Shown here: positions 1-12,144 of the stretch, piece after piece
Position numbering within the stretch: position 1 is the stretch's first letter
Layout: each line of letters starts with the position of its first letter
Origin: Saposhnikovia divaricata
Taxonomy: Eukaryota; Streptophyta; Magnoliopsida; Apiales; Apiaceae
Reading direction: 5' to 3'
Length of the DNA: 64,000 nucleotides
Assembly (NCBI GenBank): GCA_036435485.1
Contig: CM071598.1
Coordinates: forward strand, 101,988,501 to 102,052,500
Made by a program: the position numbers and the translations under genes
Notes under the pieces: model-generated
Database searches by the model: none
Seen by the model: only the letters and a program-made list of their open reading frames with translations
What the model was told of the DNA's origin: nothing

Positions 1-138
1 AGTAACTTTAGAAAAATTCGGAATTTGGTTGATGTTGTTGTGTGAACCAGCATTATGATATATATAGAGGTGTGCAGTGTGTATGGACTATTATTACATG
101 GTTATGCCTCTGATCATATATACCGTTGGGTGTTACAG

Positions 139-249
139 ATTCTAAGGAAGTTGAAGCATGAAAATATTATTGGAATGCTAGACTCTTTCGAGAGCCCACA
201 GGAGTTTTGTGTTGTTACAGAGTTTGCTCAAGTATACCTCTCTCCCCCC

Positions 250-342
<93 letters not shown>

Positions 343-3300
343 GCAAGCACATAGTTTATATAATGTTACCTACAAATAAGAAGTATCAATATGTTGTACC
401 TGCAGCAGTTTTTTCTTTTTTTTTTGATGATAGATTGACTGCACAGCCTGCACTGCTAAGCGCTAACAGATTCTTTTTGATATGCAGGGTGAATTGTTTG
501 AGATTCTCGAGGATGACAAGTGCCTTCCGGAAGAACAAGTTCAAGCAATTGCAAAACAGTTGGTAATATATTTTTATGTTTTACTTGGTTTATTTCCTTC
601 ATACACAACATTTGTTGCGTGCTCATTCAGTATCTCTTGTTACTTTTCCATGGACAATGATGTGCTTATGATATCTATTATATAGTAGAATTTAATTGTG
701 CTACAATTTCAGGTGAGGGCATTGCATTACCTACACTCGAACCGCATAATTCATCGTGATATGAAACCACAAAACATCCTTATAGGGGCCGGGTCTGTTG
801 TTAAGGTTTGCATCTTTGAGGCCTTTTATGACTTGTAGATCTTTGTGCTAGTATTTGCATTTGTTGTGTAATATTGGATTTTGATGTTTTTGTTTGAATA
901 CATCTGGTTTCTACTCTATGTAGTGCTAGCTCTCAAAATCTTTTACAGAGATGCTTTCTCTTTATGAGAGGTTGTTGCATAGTAGATCGCAACCATATGC
1001 ATGCATTTACTTCCATTTAGTACCAGTTGATTCTTTGATGTGACCCATGTGTTTGAGCTTACATCAAGTCTTCCTAGGTCTGGTTAGTTACTATTCTCTC
1101 TTTAACTATGCAGCTCTGTGATTTTGGTTTTGCGCGTGCAATGTCCACCAACACAGTTGTTTTGCGATCCATAAAAGGTCAGGTTGATTTTATTACCATC
1201 TGCTTGAAACTGCTCTTAAGTTGTTACTGTGATATTTGCCACACAGTGCCAAAGTTTTCCATCTGGTTTCTGGTGACAATTTTAGCATTCCCTATGAAGG
1301 CTATGATATATTTCCTATGTAAATGTTATCATAATATTGTACTTAAGTTACACTGTTATAATTAATGGCCTAAGACTCTTTTGATGTCTTTTTCAAATTC
1401 TAATTTTGTTATGCTTGCTCTTTTGGAATATTATCAATTATTTCAGGTACTCCCTTATACATGGCTCCAGAATTGGTACGAGAGCAGCCTTACAACCATA
1501 CTGCTGATTTGTGGTCCCTTGGTGTCATTTTGTAAGTGTGACATCTATTCAGCGTATTTGGGTCTATCTTGGCCAACTTTGTTTAATTAATTTAATTATC
1601 TTTTATATAGCTTTTGGTCCTGCCGTCTTGATTATAAATTAATATATACACGATAACAACGGGTATAATTATTTAACCCTTTTAACTGTCTCTTATTTCT
1701 CTTCATGCTACTTTTGAATATGATAATTTTGATATTGTTTCTATGGTTACTCAGTAAGATGGACATTGGCCTTTAAGATAAATAGTATGTTGTTAAACAT
1801 TTCGTATGGTTGTGCCTGCTTGCTGGGAATGTATTTTCTTCTTTTATTCCATTCAAAGATGGCTATACATGTTTAAAGGTTTATTTAGCACATGACTATT
1901 TATGAATCCAGTCATTATCGCTTTTTTAAGTTTTATCAGTTGACAGAGGAGGCCCCCTTTTTTTATATATATATTTATTTTTTAAAACTTGTGTAAATAC
2001 AGCCATAACATTCACACAGAATCAAACTGATATAAATAGGCGCAAAATCTGTTTATAAGTAGTCCAGCGTTACAAACCAAAAAGTTTGTAAGCACATTCT
2101 TAATTTGTTATTTTACTATATTTCGGGAATAGTGTACACCCTATATGTAAAACCATGCAGCTTGTGTACAATTGATATGTACATGCTGTTAGAAACTATA
2201 AGAATTCAAATGCTTTCTGATTTTTCAGTTAGAAACTTAGAGGGATTTAAGATGTGGATTACCTATCCATTTCCTTAGCTGTTGGTTCAACTTATATTGG
2301 TGCAAATATTGCGATGATATGTTTTACTTTTAATCTAGGTAGCCTTGAGAGCTTGGAATCTTATCACTCTTTTCAATATTTACTGAATTGTGAAGCCGTT
2401 CATACTTTTTGTTGTTCTTGCAAAATATTTTGTTGTTCTTGTTACTTTTTTGGGGTAAAGTTTGATCATGAGAATCATTCAGGTATGAACTATTTGTTGG
2501 CCAACCTCCATTTTACACTAATTCAGTCTATGCACTAATCCGGCACATCATTAAGGTACATTTACTAAAAAGTTTGGTTTTATGTTAAAACTTTAAATAA
2601 AAGAGTTCCATTCATATTTAAAAGTTCTTTTCAGGATCCAGTTAAATATCCTGAAAACATGAGCTCTAATTTCAAAAGCTTCCTCCGGGGTTTGCTTAAT
2701 AAGGTTTTCACTCTGAAATCCAGTGCTAAATTATGTGTTGTAGTCTTTATGTTTGGTTAACTTTAACTTCTCATTAGTAAACATATTATGTGGAACAGGT
2801 TCCTCAAAGCAGACTCACTTGGCCTGCTCTACTTGAACACCCATTTGTTCGGGAAACTTCTGAGGATATAGAAGCCAGGGTAAGTGATCTTTGTTGAAAA
2901 TATGTGGTTAAAGCATTGATTTTTCATCACTTTTGAAAAGATGGAACCTAATATCTGGTCATTGCCAGGAGATTCGTGCTACAACTGCTGCTGCCAGGGG
3001 ATATGATGCATCTTGGAAGGGAGAAGGAAATGTTCAAAGAGCTGAATTGCCCATCTCTAGTAACGATCGTGAGTTACTAATACATATCCTATACACTTAA
3101 AATTAAAAGATTTTATAGCTAATGAGGCCCTGCTGATTTAATAGGCAGAAACCCACAGTCCTTTCCTTCATCGAAAAATGTTGATTTGCATAGCCTTCAG
3201 CAAAATATTCAATCTCAATCCAATAGTCCTAGTTCTCCAATGGGAAATTCCTCACCAAAGGATTCACCAGGAGTTACTAATTATGAAGATACTGTTCAGT

Positions 3301-6300
3301 CAGGTGAATATCATGAGGGTACTTTCATATAATTTTTATCTTTTTGATGAATTTGGCGCCCTCTTTTATCATATAATCTTTAGAAGGTAAATAGTATCAA
3401 ACCAATATCATTTATCTACCAGGTTTTATTAGATGGCATGTTATAATTGACTCGTCTTCTTGCTAATTTATGTGATGTATCTTAAGTCCCGTATTTCTTC
3501 CTATGAATTACTGTCGATGTCTCTCTTTTAAACTCTTTCTCCTGTATAAGGTGAAATGTAAGGCTTAAGACTTATGCATTGACAACAAAATGATTAAACT
3601 TGCTACTTATCGGTTGCTCTCTGTCACTCTATACTCCCTCTTTTCTACTAGATTAACAACAAGTAAAAATTGTTGTAAATTTGTAATAAGTGTGTACTCA
3701 AATGTAGTTACTGAAAAGTCCAACAAAATGAGTGGTGAATATGTAATTGATTTAGGCATGGGGCGATAACCTCAAAGTTTAAATGAGTTTGGAAAAGAGT
3801 TGTCAAGAATGTGAGACGGTTAAGTGTTTTTAAAAAAGGCGGGAAATCTATTGTATGGGTTTACAAAAAGGCGACTAGACAAAGTAAATGGGAAATCCCC
3901 TATGTAAGAAATAGTACAAACTTCCAAGTTCAAAAGGACACTCCTAAAAGAAGATTGTTTTAAATTAAGCGGGGCTTACCAGAGCATCTTCAATGACAAT
4001 GCCTGTCCTGTCGTGTCTTTGCGTATACCTAGATTCTATTGCTGTGCAGAGTAGAATATGAGTCGTGAGGTATCGATCATGATCGTTTCTGTAATCAGAA
4101 AGTTTAATGCTTAATATATTGCACAGCAAGTTATATGTTGCATCAATGTTCTGGTAGAGTTAAACAAATTCAGTTTTGTGTTCAGGTTGCCAGGTATTAG
4201 ACAAATTGGAAAATAACTCCCGCACAGTTAAAGGTGCAAACTTAATTGGTCAAGATAATGAAGCATTATCTGTAATTTTGCTACGATTAAAAAATGTATG
4301 TATTAGCTCGCCGGATTCTTGCAGGTAAAAATACTGATGTATTGTACTTCTCATTTATTTTGTTGTACTTGTTGTTTTATACATGCATAATGAAAACTTT
4401 AGCTTCCCGGTCACAGATATCTGCGCCCTTGTATTGATGTGAAATGCACTTTCAGATTTAATGCAATCACCATTCTTTAGCAAAATATCCTCCAAGTAGA
4501 TATACAATGAGCTCCCCTCCCCCTCCCCTTCCCACACACACCAAAAAAAAAAAAGAGAAATAAGAGAAGCAAAGCTCTTTATGTTTCCTAGTGTTTTTCT
4601 GTTACAAAAAAGTAACTTCCTACTAATTCCCATCCGCAGGGATCAAGATATTATCTGTTTCAATCAGTCACTGAGAATTCTTTCAAATTTAGTAGCTGCT
4701 AGTGCTATTAATTATAGTGGTGTACTTGATGAAATAATATCGGAACTTCTCAGTGCCACTGCTAGTCTGTCAAACCTAAAGTTAGCAGATGGAAATGATT
4801 TAATAGCAAAGGTATGCTTCCTTGTACTTTTACAGTGTATTCTTCTTATCACTTAATTTATTAGTAAAGACATGTTTATTTTTAGCTTCACCTGTACTTG
4901 TACTAATAGTTTTATCTTTTTCTTTGGAGTAGACGGAGAACATAGGTTAGATGCTAGTGGTTTGTTATTATGTTTTAGAAATAAAAGATTAGTAACTTGT
5001 CCAGTAGCGTTATATATCAGAGGTACTTTCCACTATTCTATCCGCTTCCGGAGCTTACTTGCATAGTTTTCTTCTCAGTGGCTTCTAATCCTTATCAGTA
5101 GGATACTGTCTTCTGCCATAAAGTTTGGTGTTTAAAAATAAAATAAGCTGAAATTCTTTCAAACTGTTTAAACTTAGGATTTTCAACTAATTTAAAACTT
5201 ACAAACCTATAAATAACTTCACAGTCTGCAACATTAATAACAGGGAAACATGTGTACTTCGATGCAAAGAAAAGCTGTTTGCTGCTATATTAAGATCTGC
5301 ATTTATTTTTCTTACATCACTTCCTTTTTGGTTTAATTTCGAAGTTATCTTTTAATGTGATTACATGTTTTGTTGTATTTGCAGAGTTTGTTGCTCACTA
5401 AAAAGTTAATAGATAACTATAGTGGCACTATTGGGGGCTCGTATGTGAAGCACTGGGTTTCTTTGGTAGAATTGTTCTCAAAGGTATGTGTCATTCATCA
5501 ATATTGATGTTCATGGCTTCATTATAGGAACATGCTTTTAGCTTTTGTGTTTTTGATTTTGTAGGTTGTTGGTTCTACAGATGATTCATCTGGAAGACTT
5601 TTATACGAGTCCACAGCTTGCATTACAGTTGTACTATCCAAAGCAGCTCAGAGCCTTAAAACTTCTGCACTAGCTGCAACATCTGAGATGGTTTCAGGTC
5701 CTTCAGCAGTCATTGGGACTGTTAAGCAAATTTTGGATCATGCTAAAGTCTCGAATGTAGTTGAACTTTTATGTCTATGCTTGGCAAATTCTGGCTCAAG
5801 CTTGATATCTGGCTCATCAAATTTGTTACGTGCTGCTTGTGAAGCTTGCCGGTCCCTTTGGTCACTGATTGATGCTTTGGAACTCCTGTATATAAAAGAA
5901 AATGCCCATTTATTTCCCCTGTACTCTTTGAGGAGCCCTTCCTTACACCGACTTGAGATAAAAAATCACGAACAAGGTTCCTTGATTGGAATAGAATCAA
6001 CAATAGTAATTGATGCAGTGACAAGATCATTCCTCAAGTCAAATGCCATACAGGTTGCTGTTTACTATTGTCTACGTCAGCGCACTGCTGAGCCTGGTCT
6101 CTTTGCTGGTGTTCAGGTAGTAATTGCATATTAAGAAGTCTTCTACTTTACCTTCTGCATACACAGCTGCACATTTATATCATTTTTTTCCTAGAGGTAG
6201 ACTTACCTAAAGAAAAGATCTTTTTGAAATAAGATTTCCTGAAGTGTCAATCAACAACCTTAGAAGTTCCACATGTTTTTGATCTTCTATGGGGTACTAG

Positions 6301-9300
6301 TAATTTGGTTTAGTAGATCGTTCTTCCTTTTCTACAAATTTGCATGAAGAAAAGGAAAATATATAAGTTAAATCGGAAGTGCTAAGATTTTTCCATAAAG
6401 TGTGTTTGAGTTTTTATTCACTTCTTTGTCCATGTTGAGTTAAAAGTGCTAAGATTTGCTAAGTGTGTGTCTACTTTTTCCTGTATACCAGATGTTTTAT
6501 GCAGTACCATACTTTTATCCATAAATTACATCCATCCGAATCACATAGGGAATTTAGCTTTCAGTTAAGAAAACATTAATACAAATGTTTCATATTTCAG
6601 CTCATCTTGAGGTGCTGTCTCCATAGTAGCTCTATTTCAAGCATTCTCTGTGGTCTACCTAGTTCCCTGCCTGCTACAAAAATTGTCAGTGGGGGAGGAG
6701 ATGGTACTATTGTTTCAGAGATATTTTCTATACTATCTCTTTGTGCATCCTCTTACAGGGAAGCACAAACCGCAGACACAAATAATCTGAAGTGCAAAAT
6801 AGCAAATCCAGGTATCCTGGTTCTGCATTCTTGCCTTGTCCTTGCAACTGTTGCACAATGCTTGAAATCTTCTGGAAGAAATTCCCCAGTGTTTATGCTT
6901 ACTTCAATACCAAAAAAGCAACTTTCTCGGCTTTCTGTTCTTGCTCACCATATTTCTTTAGATGATAGAACACAAAATTCCTTTCAACCTCGTTGTTCCT
7001 CTTCCATGCTAGCTCTTGCTTCTATTATGTCCCTTGAAACTGGTGTATTAAGTGAATCTTCCATTTCGGAGATAGCTGTGCCTTTAATCCCTCGTACTGC
7101 CACACTGTGTGACAACCTAAAAATTCTATCGGTGGATGAAAATGGAATGATACCCACCATACAGAACGGTATGCTTTCATATTGGCATGGATTTAGGGAC
7201 GGGTGTGTAGGTTTGCTGGAAGCTAGATTGAAATGGGGAGGAGCATTAGCTGTTCAACAGTTGTGTGCAAGTGGTATCCCTCAGCTTCTTATCACTTTGC
7301 TAGCTAACAGTCTTTCAGATGTTTCTGTACAAGGAACTGATTTTACAAAAGATCAAATCGCATTATCACCTGTTGGGGTCGTCTGGACAATTTCCTCTAT
7401 ATGTCAGTGCCTTTCTGGTGGAGCCGTAACCTTTCGTCAGATTCTGCTTAAGAGTGAACATGTCAAGTTCATTTCTGATTTGATCTCTGATGTACATCTT
7501 AACTTAATAAGGTGTTGGACTGGACCTGGTGGAGGAAAGACAGGAGTTAGGGACACAATAAATGCGGTCATTGATCTCTTGGCATTTCCATTTGTGGCAA
7601 TACAAAGTGCACCAGGCTTGGCATCTGCTACTGCCTCTGTTAACGGTGGCTTTGTTCTTAACATAAACTCACCTGGTGGAAGGGTTTGCGCTGAGGATAA
7701 GGATATGGTAAAAGCTATAGAAACAAGCTTGGGAAAGTACATTCAAGTCCTTCTGGAGGTGAATTTTCTTAACATTTTTTTTAGAATTTATAGTTGCTTT
7801 ATCCTCGCTGAGGGGTGTAATATAGTGGAGCCAATCCTAGCCGGACACTGCCAGGCTTGATTCAAGATGGACTAAAAAGTATGGGCTCGAGTTTGAAATA
7901 GCCTTAAATTTCAAGCTTGAAGCCCGGCCAGGCAAAAGTTTGGTATGTTCGAGCTTGGCTTGAAAGCTCGAATTGATTCGGCTTAATAGTGACAAAAGTT
8001 TGAATATGATAAGTCCAGCTCGAGTTTGACTCGATTAAATATGTAGATATAAGTATTGAATATTTATATGATTATTTTATATAATATAAATATAATAAAA
8101 GCTCGATTAGGCTCGCGAGCCTCACGAGCTGAGTATTTTGAAGCTCAAGCTCGGCTCGATAAATTATTCAGATAGCTCTTGTAAATTATTCGATAAATTT
8201 TATGTTTTCATTATTGTTTGATCTTCCAAAGTTTTTAGCTCTTATACAGTATTTGTGATGTTACAGGCTGGAGTACCAGGCTATATTCTTCGGTGCTTGG
8301 AACACATGGAATTGAAAGATAGTGCACGGCTTGTTGCATTTCTTGCTAAAATGACAGGCCACCGTCCCCTGGTCATGCAACTCATAAGCAAAGGATTATT
8401 GGATCCAGCCAGAATGAGTAGGTTGTTCGATAGATCTTCCCCAAGAGAAGTCACTATGGATGTTTTAATGATAGTTTCAGATCTAGCCCGTATGGACAAA
8501 GTAAGTTTCTGGCCGATTCTTTATGATAATTTTACAGACTTGTTCTTATTTGTTAGGTAAACAATTGACTGTCAACATTGCTAGCATCTATATGTTTTGC
8601 CTTTCCTGTATGAATGACACAGAAAATAAAATATGGGAAAGTGATATCTGTCAAGTGTCAACAAAGGGTTGAACCATGGACACTGTAAAATAACACATAT
8701 AACGTATTTTGAAGTTGTTTTCACAAAATTAATTATTTAATTACCATTGTCATCAGCAGTCAGCACAACCTTTTTCCAAAATATTGGGCTAGGGTAGCAT
8801 GAAAGATACATACATATCACATAAGGTAGGTCACGTCAATCATCCTCCACTGGATTTTTTTCCTGTCACTAGGTCTGCAATAAATCCCTTGTCTTCCGGA
8901 TCTTAGCCAAAAACTTCTGGCCAAGTTTTTCAGGTCGCCCTTTTGCTCTTTTGTAAATGCCTAGATTCATAGTCTCTGCTTACCGAACCAGTGTACCTAT
9001 AGGTCTACATTGCATATGAGCAATCCACCAGAAACAATGCTTTTGCGTATTTTATTCTATGTAAGCTACCCCCACCTTAGCCCAAATGTCTTTTTTTTCT
9101 TATTTTTCTTCTTGCGTGACCAAACATCTAACGAAGCATGCATGTCTCAATTACTATTAGAAAAAGTGAAAGAGAAGTTGTCTAAATATATTAACAAATG
9201 TATGTTTATTTTGACAACACATTACATAAAAGTCTTAACCCATAAAATCTTAATGTGAATGTAGGTCTTCTATGAACATCTTGATGGGGCAGAAATCTTG

Positions 9301-10568
9301 CAGTTCTTAAAGGATTTTCTTAGCCACGAAGATCCCAATGTGCGCGCAAAGACTTGCAGCGCTATAGGGAATATGTGTCGGCATAGCTCTTATTTCTATA
9401 CTTTACTGGTGAGTTACTTGATTTGTTTGTGACGTCAACAGAACATTGAAACTAAGAAATTAGGCTTGAAACATTTTCCTTTTGTTTCTGGAACATTATA
9501 ATATTATTCTGACTATTTGAACTTATTATTAAATTGTAGGCAAAGCATCATATTGTTAATCTTCTTATTGATCGATGTGCTGATCCAGACAAAAGAACAA
9601 GGAAATTTGCTTGTTTTGCAGTAAGAGTTTTTAATGAGCTCACTAAAATAATTAGGTTTGAACTTGCTCCAATATAATTTACCTAACACCTAATTTATTT
9701 TCTAGATTGGAAATGCTGCCTATCACAATGACTTGTTGTATGATGAGCTTAAGAGATCTATACCACAACTAGCAAATTTGCTGCTCTCTGCGGAGGAAGA
9801 CAAAACAAAAGCAAATGCTGCTGGTGCTCTGAGTAATCTTGTTCGCAATTCCAACAAACTTTGCGAGGATATTGTTTCCAAAGGAGCCATTCAGGTATGC
9901 TTATATGCCACACATGTACATCAGTTCTAAAGTTGCTATTTTCTAAATTAAGAATTTGTATATATGTTTTACCTTGACCAACGCAACCCTAATAATAGAT
10001 AGCTAGGGAAAAAAGTTTGACAAGATAGCATTCAAGGAGGTTTATGTCGCTTGTAGTTTTTCCTCAAATTGTTGTTTTTGGCTAATTTTATTAAATATTT
10101 GGGAAGCTTAATTAATAGTTTAAGGCCATCATCTTACGATTTCAAAGACATCAAGTCTACAACGTTTTTTCTATACAATGGAAAAGTGTGCCCTTGTTAG
10201 AATGCTCGCCAGTCACTATTGAATGATAAAGTAGTGTTTCGTAGCAAGAGAACATAATCTGGCAGCAAGTCTACACCATTTCTCCTCTGTTGTATGATCT
10301 TTTTTATGCTTTTCATTTTCAGGCGCTACTTAAGTTGGTTGCAGATTGTTCCTTGGTTGCTTTGAACCCGAATAGGAGAGATGCCATTAATGAATCACCC
10401 TTAAAGATTGCTATGTTCTCATTGGCCAAAATGTGTGCTCATCTGCCTTGTAGACAATTTCTGCGCTCATCTGAGCTCTACCCTGTTATCGGGCGCCTTA
10501 GACAGTCTCCAGAACCAACAATTTCTAATTATGCATCGGTCATTCTGAGTAAGACTTCTGAAACTTGA
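139..10568 (+). CDS. TIO: FUSED-type serine/threonine kinase TIO (5' end outside window)
   Basis: Encodes the plant FUSED-family kinase (TWO-IN-ONE), known to act in phragmoplast expansion and cytokinesis. Exons read from GT-AG junctions with consistent phase: 139-231, 488-562, 713-805, 1114-1177, 1447-1531, 2483-2555, 2635-2703, 2799-2879, 2969-3068, 3145-3303, 4186-4324, 4640-4811, 5385-5483, 5565-6116, 6601-7758, 8267-8500, 9265-9408, 9540-9620, 9706-9894, 10323-10568. They join into 1301 residues with no internal stop. Kinase motifs seen: HRDMKPQN in exon 3, DFGFA in exon 4, TPLYMAPE in exon 5. The glycine loop and catalytic lysine lie before the window. The C-terminal two-thirds is helical and leucine-rich, with ARM-like stretches (for example DPNVRAKTCSAIGNMC in exon 9265-9408), as in TIO. 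The first 138 bases are intron. Confidence 0.93.
250..340. repeat. CT microsatellite in a TIO intron
   Basis: A C-rich start is followed by more than 40 uninterrupted CT units within the intron between exons 139-231 and 488-562. It begins about 20 bases after the splice donor. Open frames across it (Leu-Ser repeats) are artefacts of the dinucleotide. Confidence 0.97.
3637..3905. mobile_element. Stowaway-like MITE remnant in a TIO intron
   Basis: The left side starts with tactccctc, the usual Stowaway terminal motif in plants. The right side (tagacaaagtaaatgggaaa) resembles a decayed inverted terminus. It lies in the 882-base intron 3304-4185. The inverted repeat is poor, so the right edge is approximate and the class tentative. 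Confidence 0.4.
7759..8266 (+). other. TIO intron with GCTCG-rich dispersed repeat
   Basis: This intron contains many copies of gctcg/cgagc in both orientations at about 7885-8160 (for example aagctcaagctcggctcg), unlike the other introns. It resembles a dispersed non-coding plant repeat. No ORF or clear termini were found. Confidence 0.4.
8501..9264 (+). other. Long TIO intron, nothing recognisable
   Basis: The 764-base intron has AT-rich sequence with normal GT and AG ends. I see no repeat, coding or RNA signal. The other long introns (1532-2482, 4812-5384, 6117-6600, 9895-10322) are likewise empty apart from the elements listed separately. Confidence 0.6.
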
Positions 10569-11335
10569 GAGGAGCATGTGAAACCAGAACCGTTTCATGC
10601 CATCTGTCTTCCACATCTGTTTTTCGTAACCAGCTGCTCTGGAAATGCTCCCCTTCACAATTTTCTTCTGCAAATCATACGCAGCATTAGTACTTCAAAG
10701 CTTGTAGGTTGTAAATCAGTAAATGATGTATATATAGTTGTGTTCACATTGCCTTAAAATTTTTTTTTTTTCTCTCACAGAGAGAACAATCTGTGCCAGT
10801 AGTTACTGCTAGAGAGCCTAGAACTGATTGGGAAGAGGGCTACTTGCTTTTATATATTATAAAGTTTACACAGCTATACTTCCTATATCCTTTCTCCACA
10901 GCTATACTTCCTATATCCTTTCTCCACTTTTCCTCGAATGTCATATTCATAATAGCCTGCGAGAAACTGCTAGATGTATCAGAAATTATTGTGAGTTACT
11001 ATAATTTAGCTGCAAACACAAGTAAGCAGTGCCAATTACAAAATGTGCTACCAGCTTTAAAAAAAGCGTTTGGCCGGACTTGTCAATGAGGACCTGTGTT
11101 GAATATGTTTTCAACTGATCAGTTCTTATTTCTCGCAAAATGTTGAATGCAAAAGGTGTTTAAAATATTTAAATGAAACGGCGTGTGAGTCCCACTGCTA
11201 TTGCTTTGACATGGAAATTGAAATTCTTTAGTTATGGATATGTATACTGGATTAATGGTTAACTTGGCAGCAGCAGTCAACAGATGGGAAAATTACCGCG
11301 TAGTGCATAGAAATAGGTTGCTTAAAACTGGAATT
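10569..11335 (+). other. TIO 3' UTR and downstream spacer with a 28-bp tandem duplication
   Basis: The first 150-200 bases after the TIO stop are likely 3' UTR, with AT-rich sequence near 10720-10770. At 10871-10926 a 28-bp unit (cagctatacttcctatat...) occurs twice in tandem without change. Nothing else is recognisable. Confidence 0.6.
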
Positions 11336-11510
11336 ACTCCCTCTGCTCCATTGTTAGACTTTTTTCAAGAGTTTTGACTTTTGAATATATAGTTCAAAAT
11401 TCAAATTACTCTATTTCAAATTCTATTATTTTTAATAAAAGTTTAACATACTACTTTTGAATTTATGCGAAAAAAGTGGAGCGTCTTAACAAATGGTACA
11501 AATGGAGTAT
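11336..11510. mobile_element. Stowaway-like MITE
   Basis: The left end reads tactccctctgctccattg. The right end, reverse complemented, reads tactccatttgtaccattt, giving imperfect inverted termini of about 30 bases flanked by TA. The interior is AT-rich and non-coding. Size (about 175 bp) and termini fit Tc1/mariner-derived Stowaway elements. Confidence 0.75.
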
Positions 11511-12144
11511 ATTTATGATTAAATTATTCATTGTCGCCCAACACCTCGTTTCTGTTCATGAGACTACGAGACAGTGAGAGTTGGCGGAAAACCAAGAAGA
11601 GAAGAGGGTTGGTAAACATTTCTTTAAAATACGAGATTTACTTGGGACCGGAAAGATAGACAAATTCATCGCACCAGTTTTACCACAAATTAATCAACTT
11701 GTCGCTGACTTCACCAAGTTTTACCATTTCTTGTACTGGAAATGCTTGAATCATTTCGCAAATTGCACTAGAAAAGTATTTTAATGAAACTTCTTAATCA
11801 ATTTACAAATCGTCCCTATTACGGATGAAGCTTGAGATTCAAATTTTGTTATAGTGATATGATATAATGAGTGTACTTTCATTACTCCACAAGCAAAATA
11901 TAAAGCAGCAATTAAAAGACTATAATATTTTTTCCAGCAAACAGTTTCTCCCATGTATTAATAGCTTTAACACATTACATTATTGTGTATGGGATCCAAT
12001 ATCCACGGGATGACCCGGAAAACAAAACAAACTACACAAACTCTTAGGCAGGGGTGATCGACACTTCAAGGAGCAAACCAGAGATTACACCCTATCATAA
12101 CTAGTTATTACTTCACTTCTCAAATTTACCGCTGGCAGTTATCT
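11511..12144. other. Intergenic region between convergent genes
   Basis: Spacer between the MITE and the stop of the - strand acidic-protein gene. The right part must include that gene's 3' UTR. A short open frame starting at TTG 11581 has no recognisable domain and is not called. Confidence 0.5.

Noticed and set aside
207..566. Open frames reading Leu-Ser repeats across the CT tract
   Set aside because: They are products of the dinucleotide repeat inside a TIO intron, and the real exons use other frames and clear splice sites.
11581..11784. 67-codon frame starting at TTG after the MITE
   Set aside because: No ATG start, no recognised domain, no splice signals.
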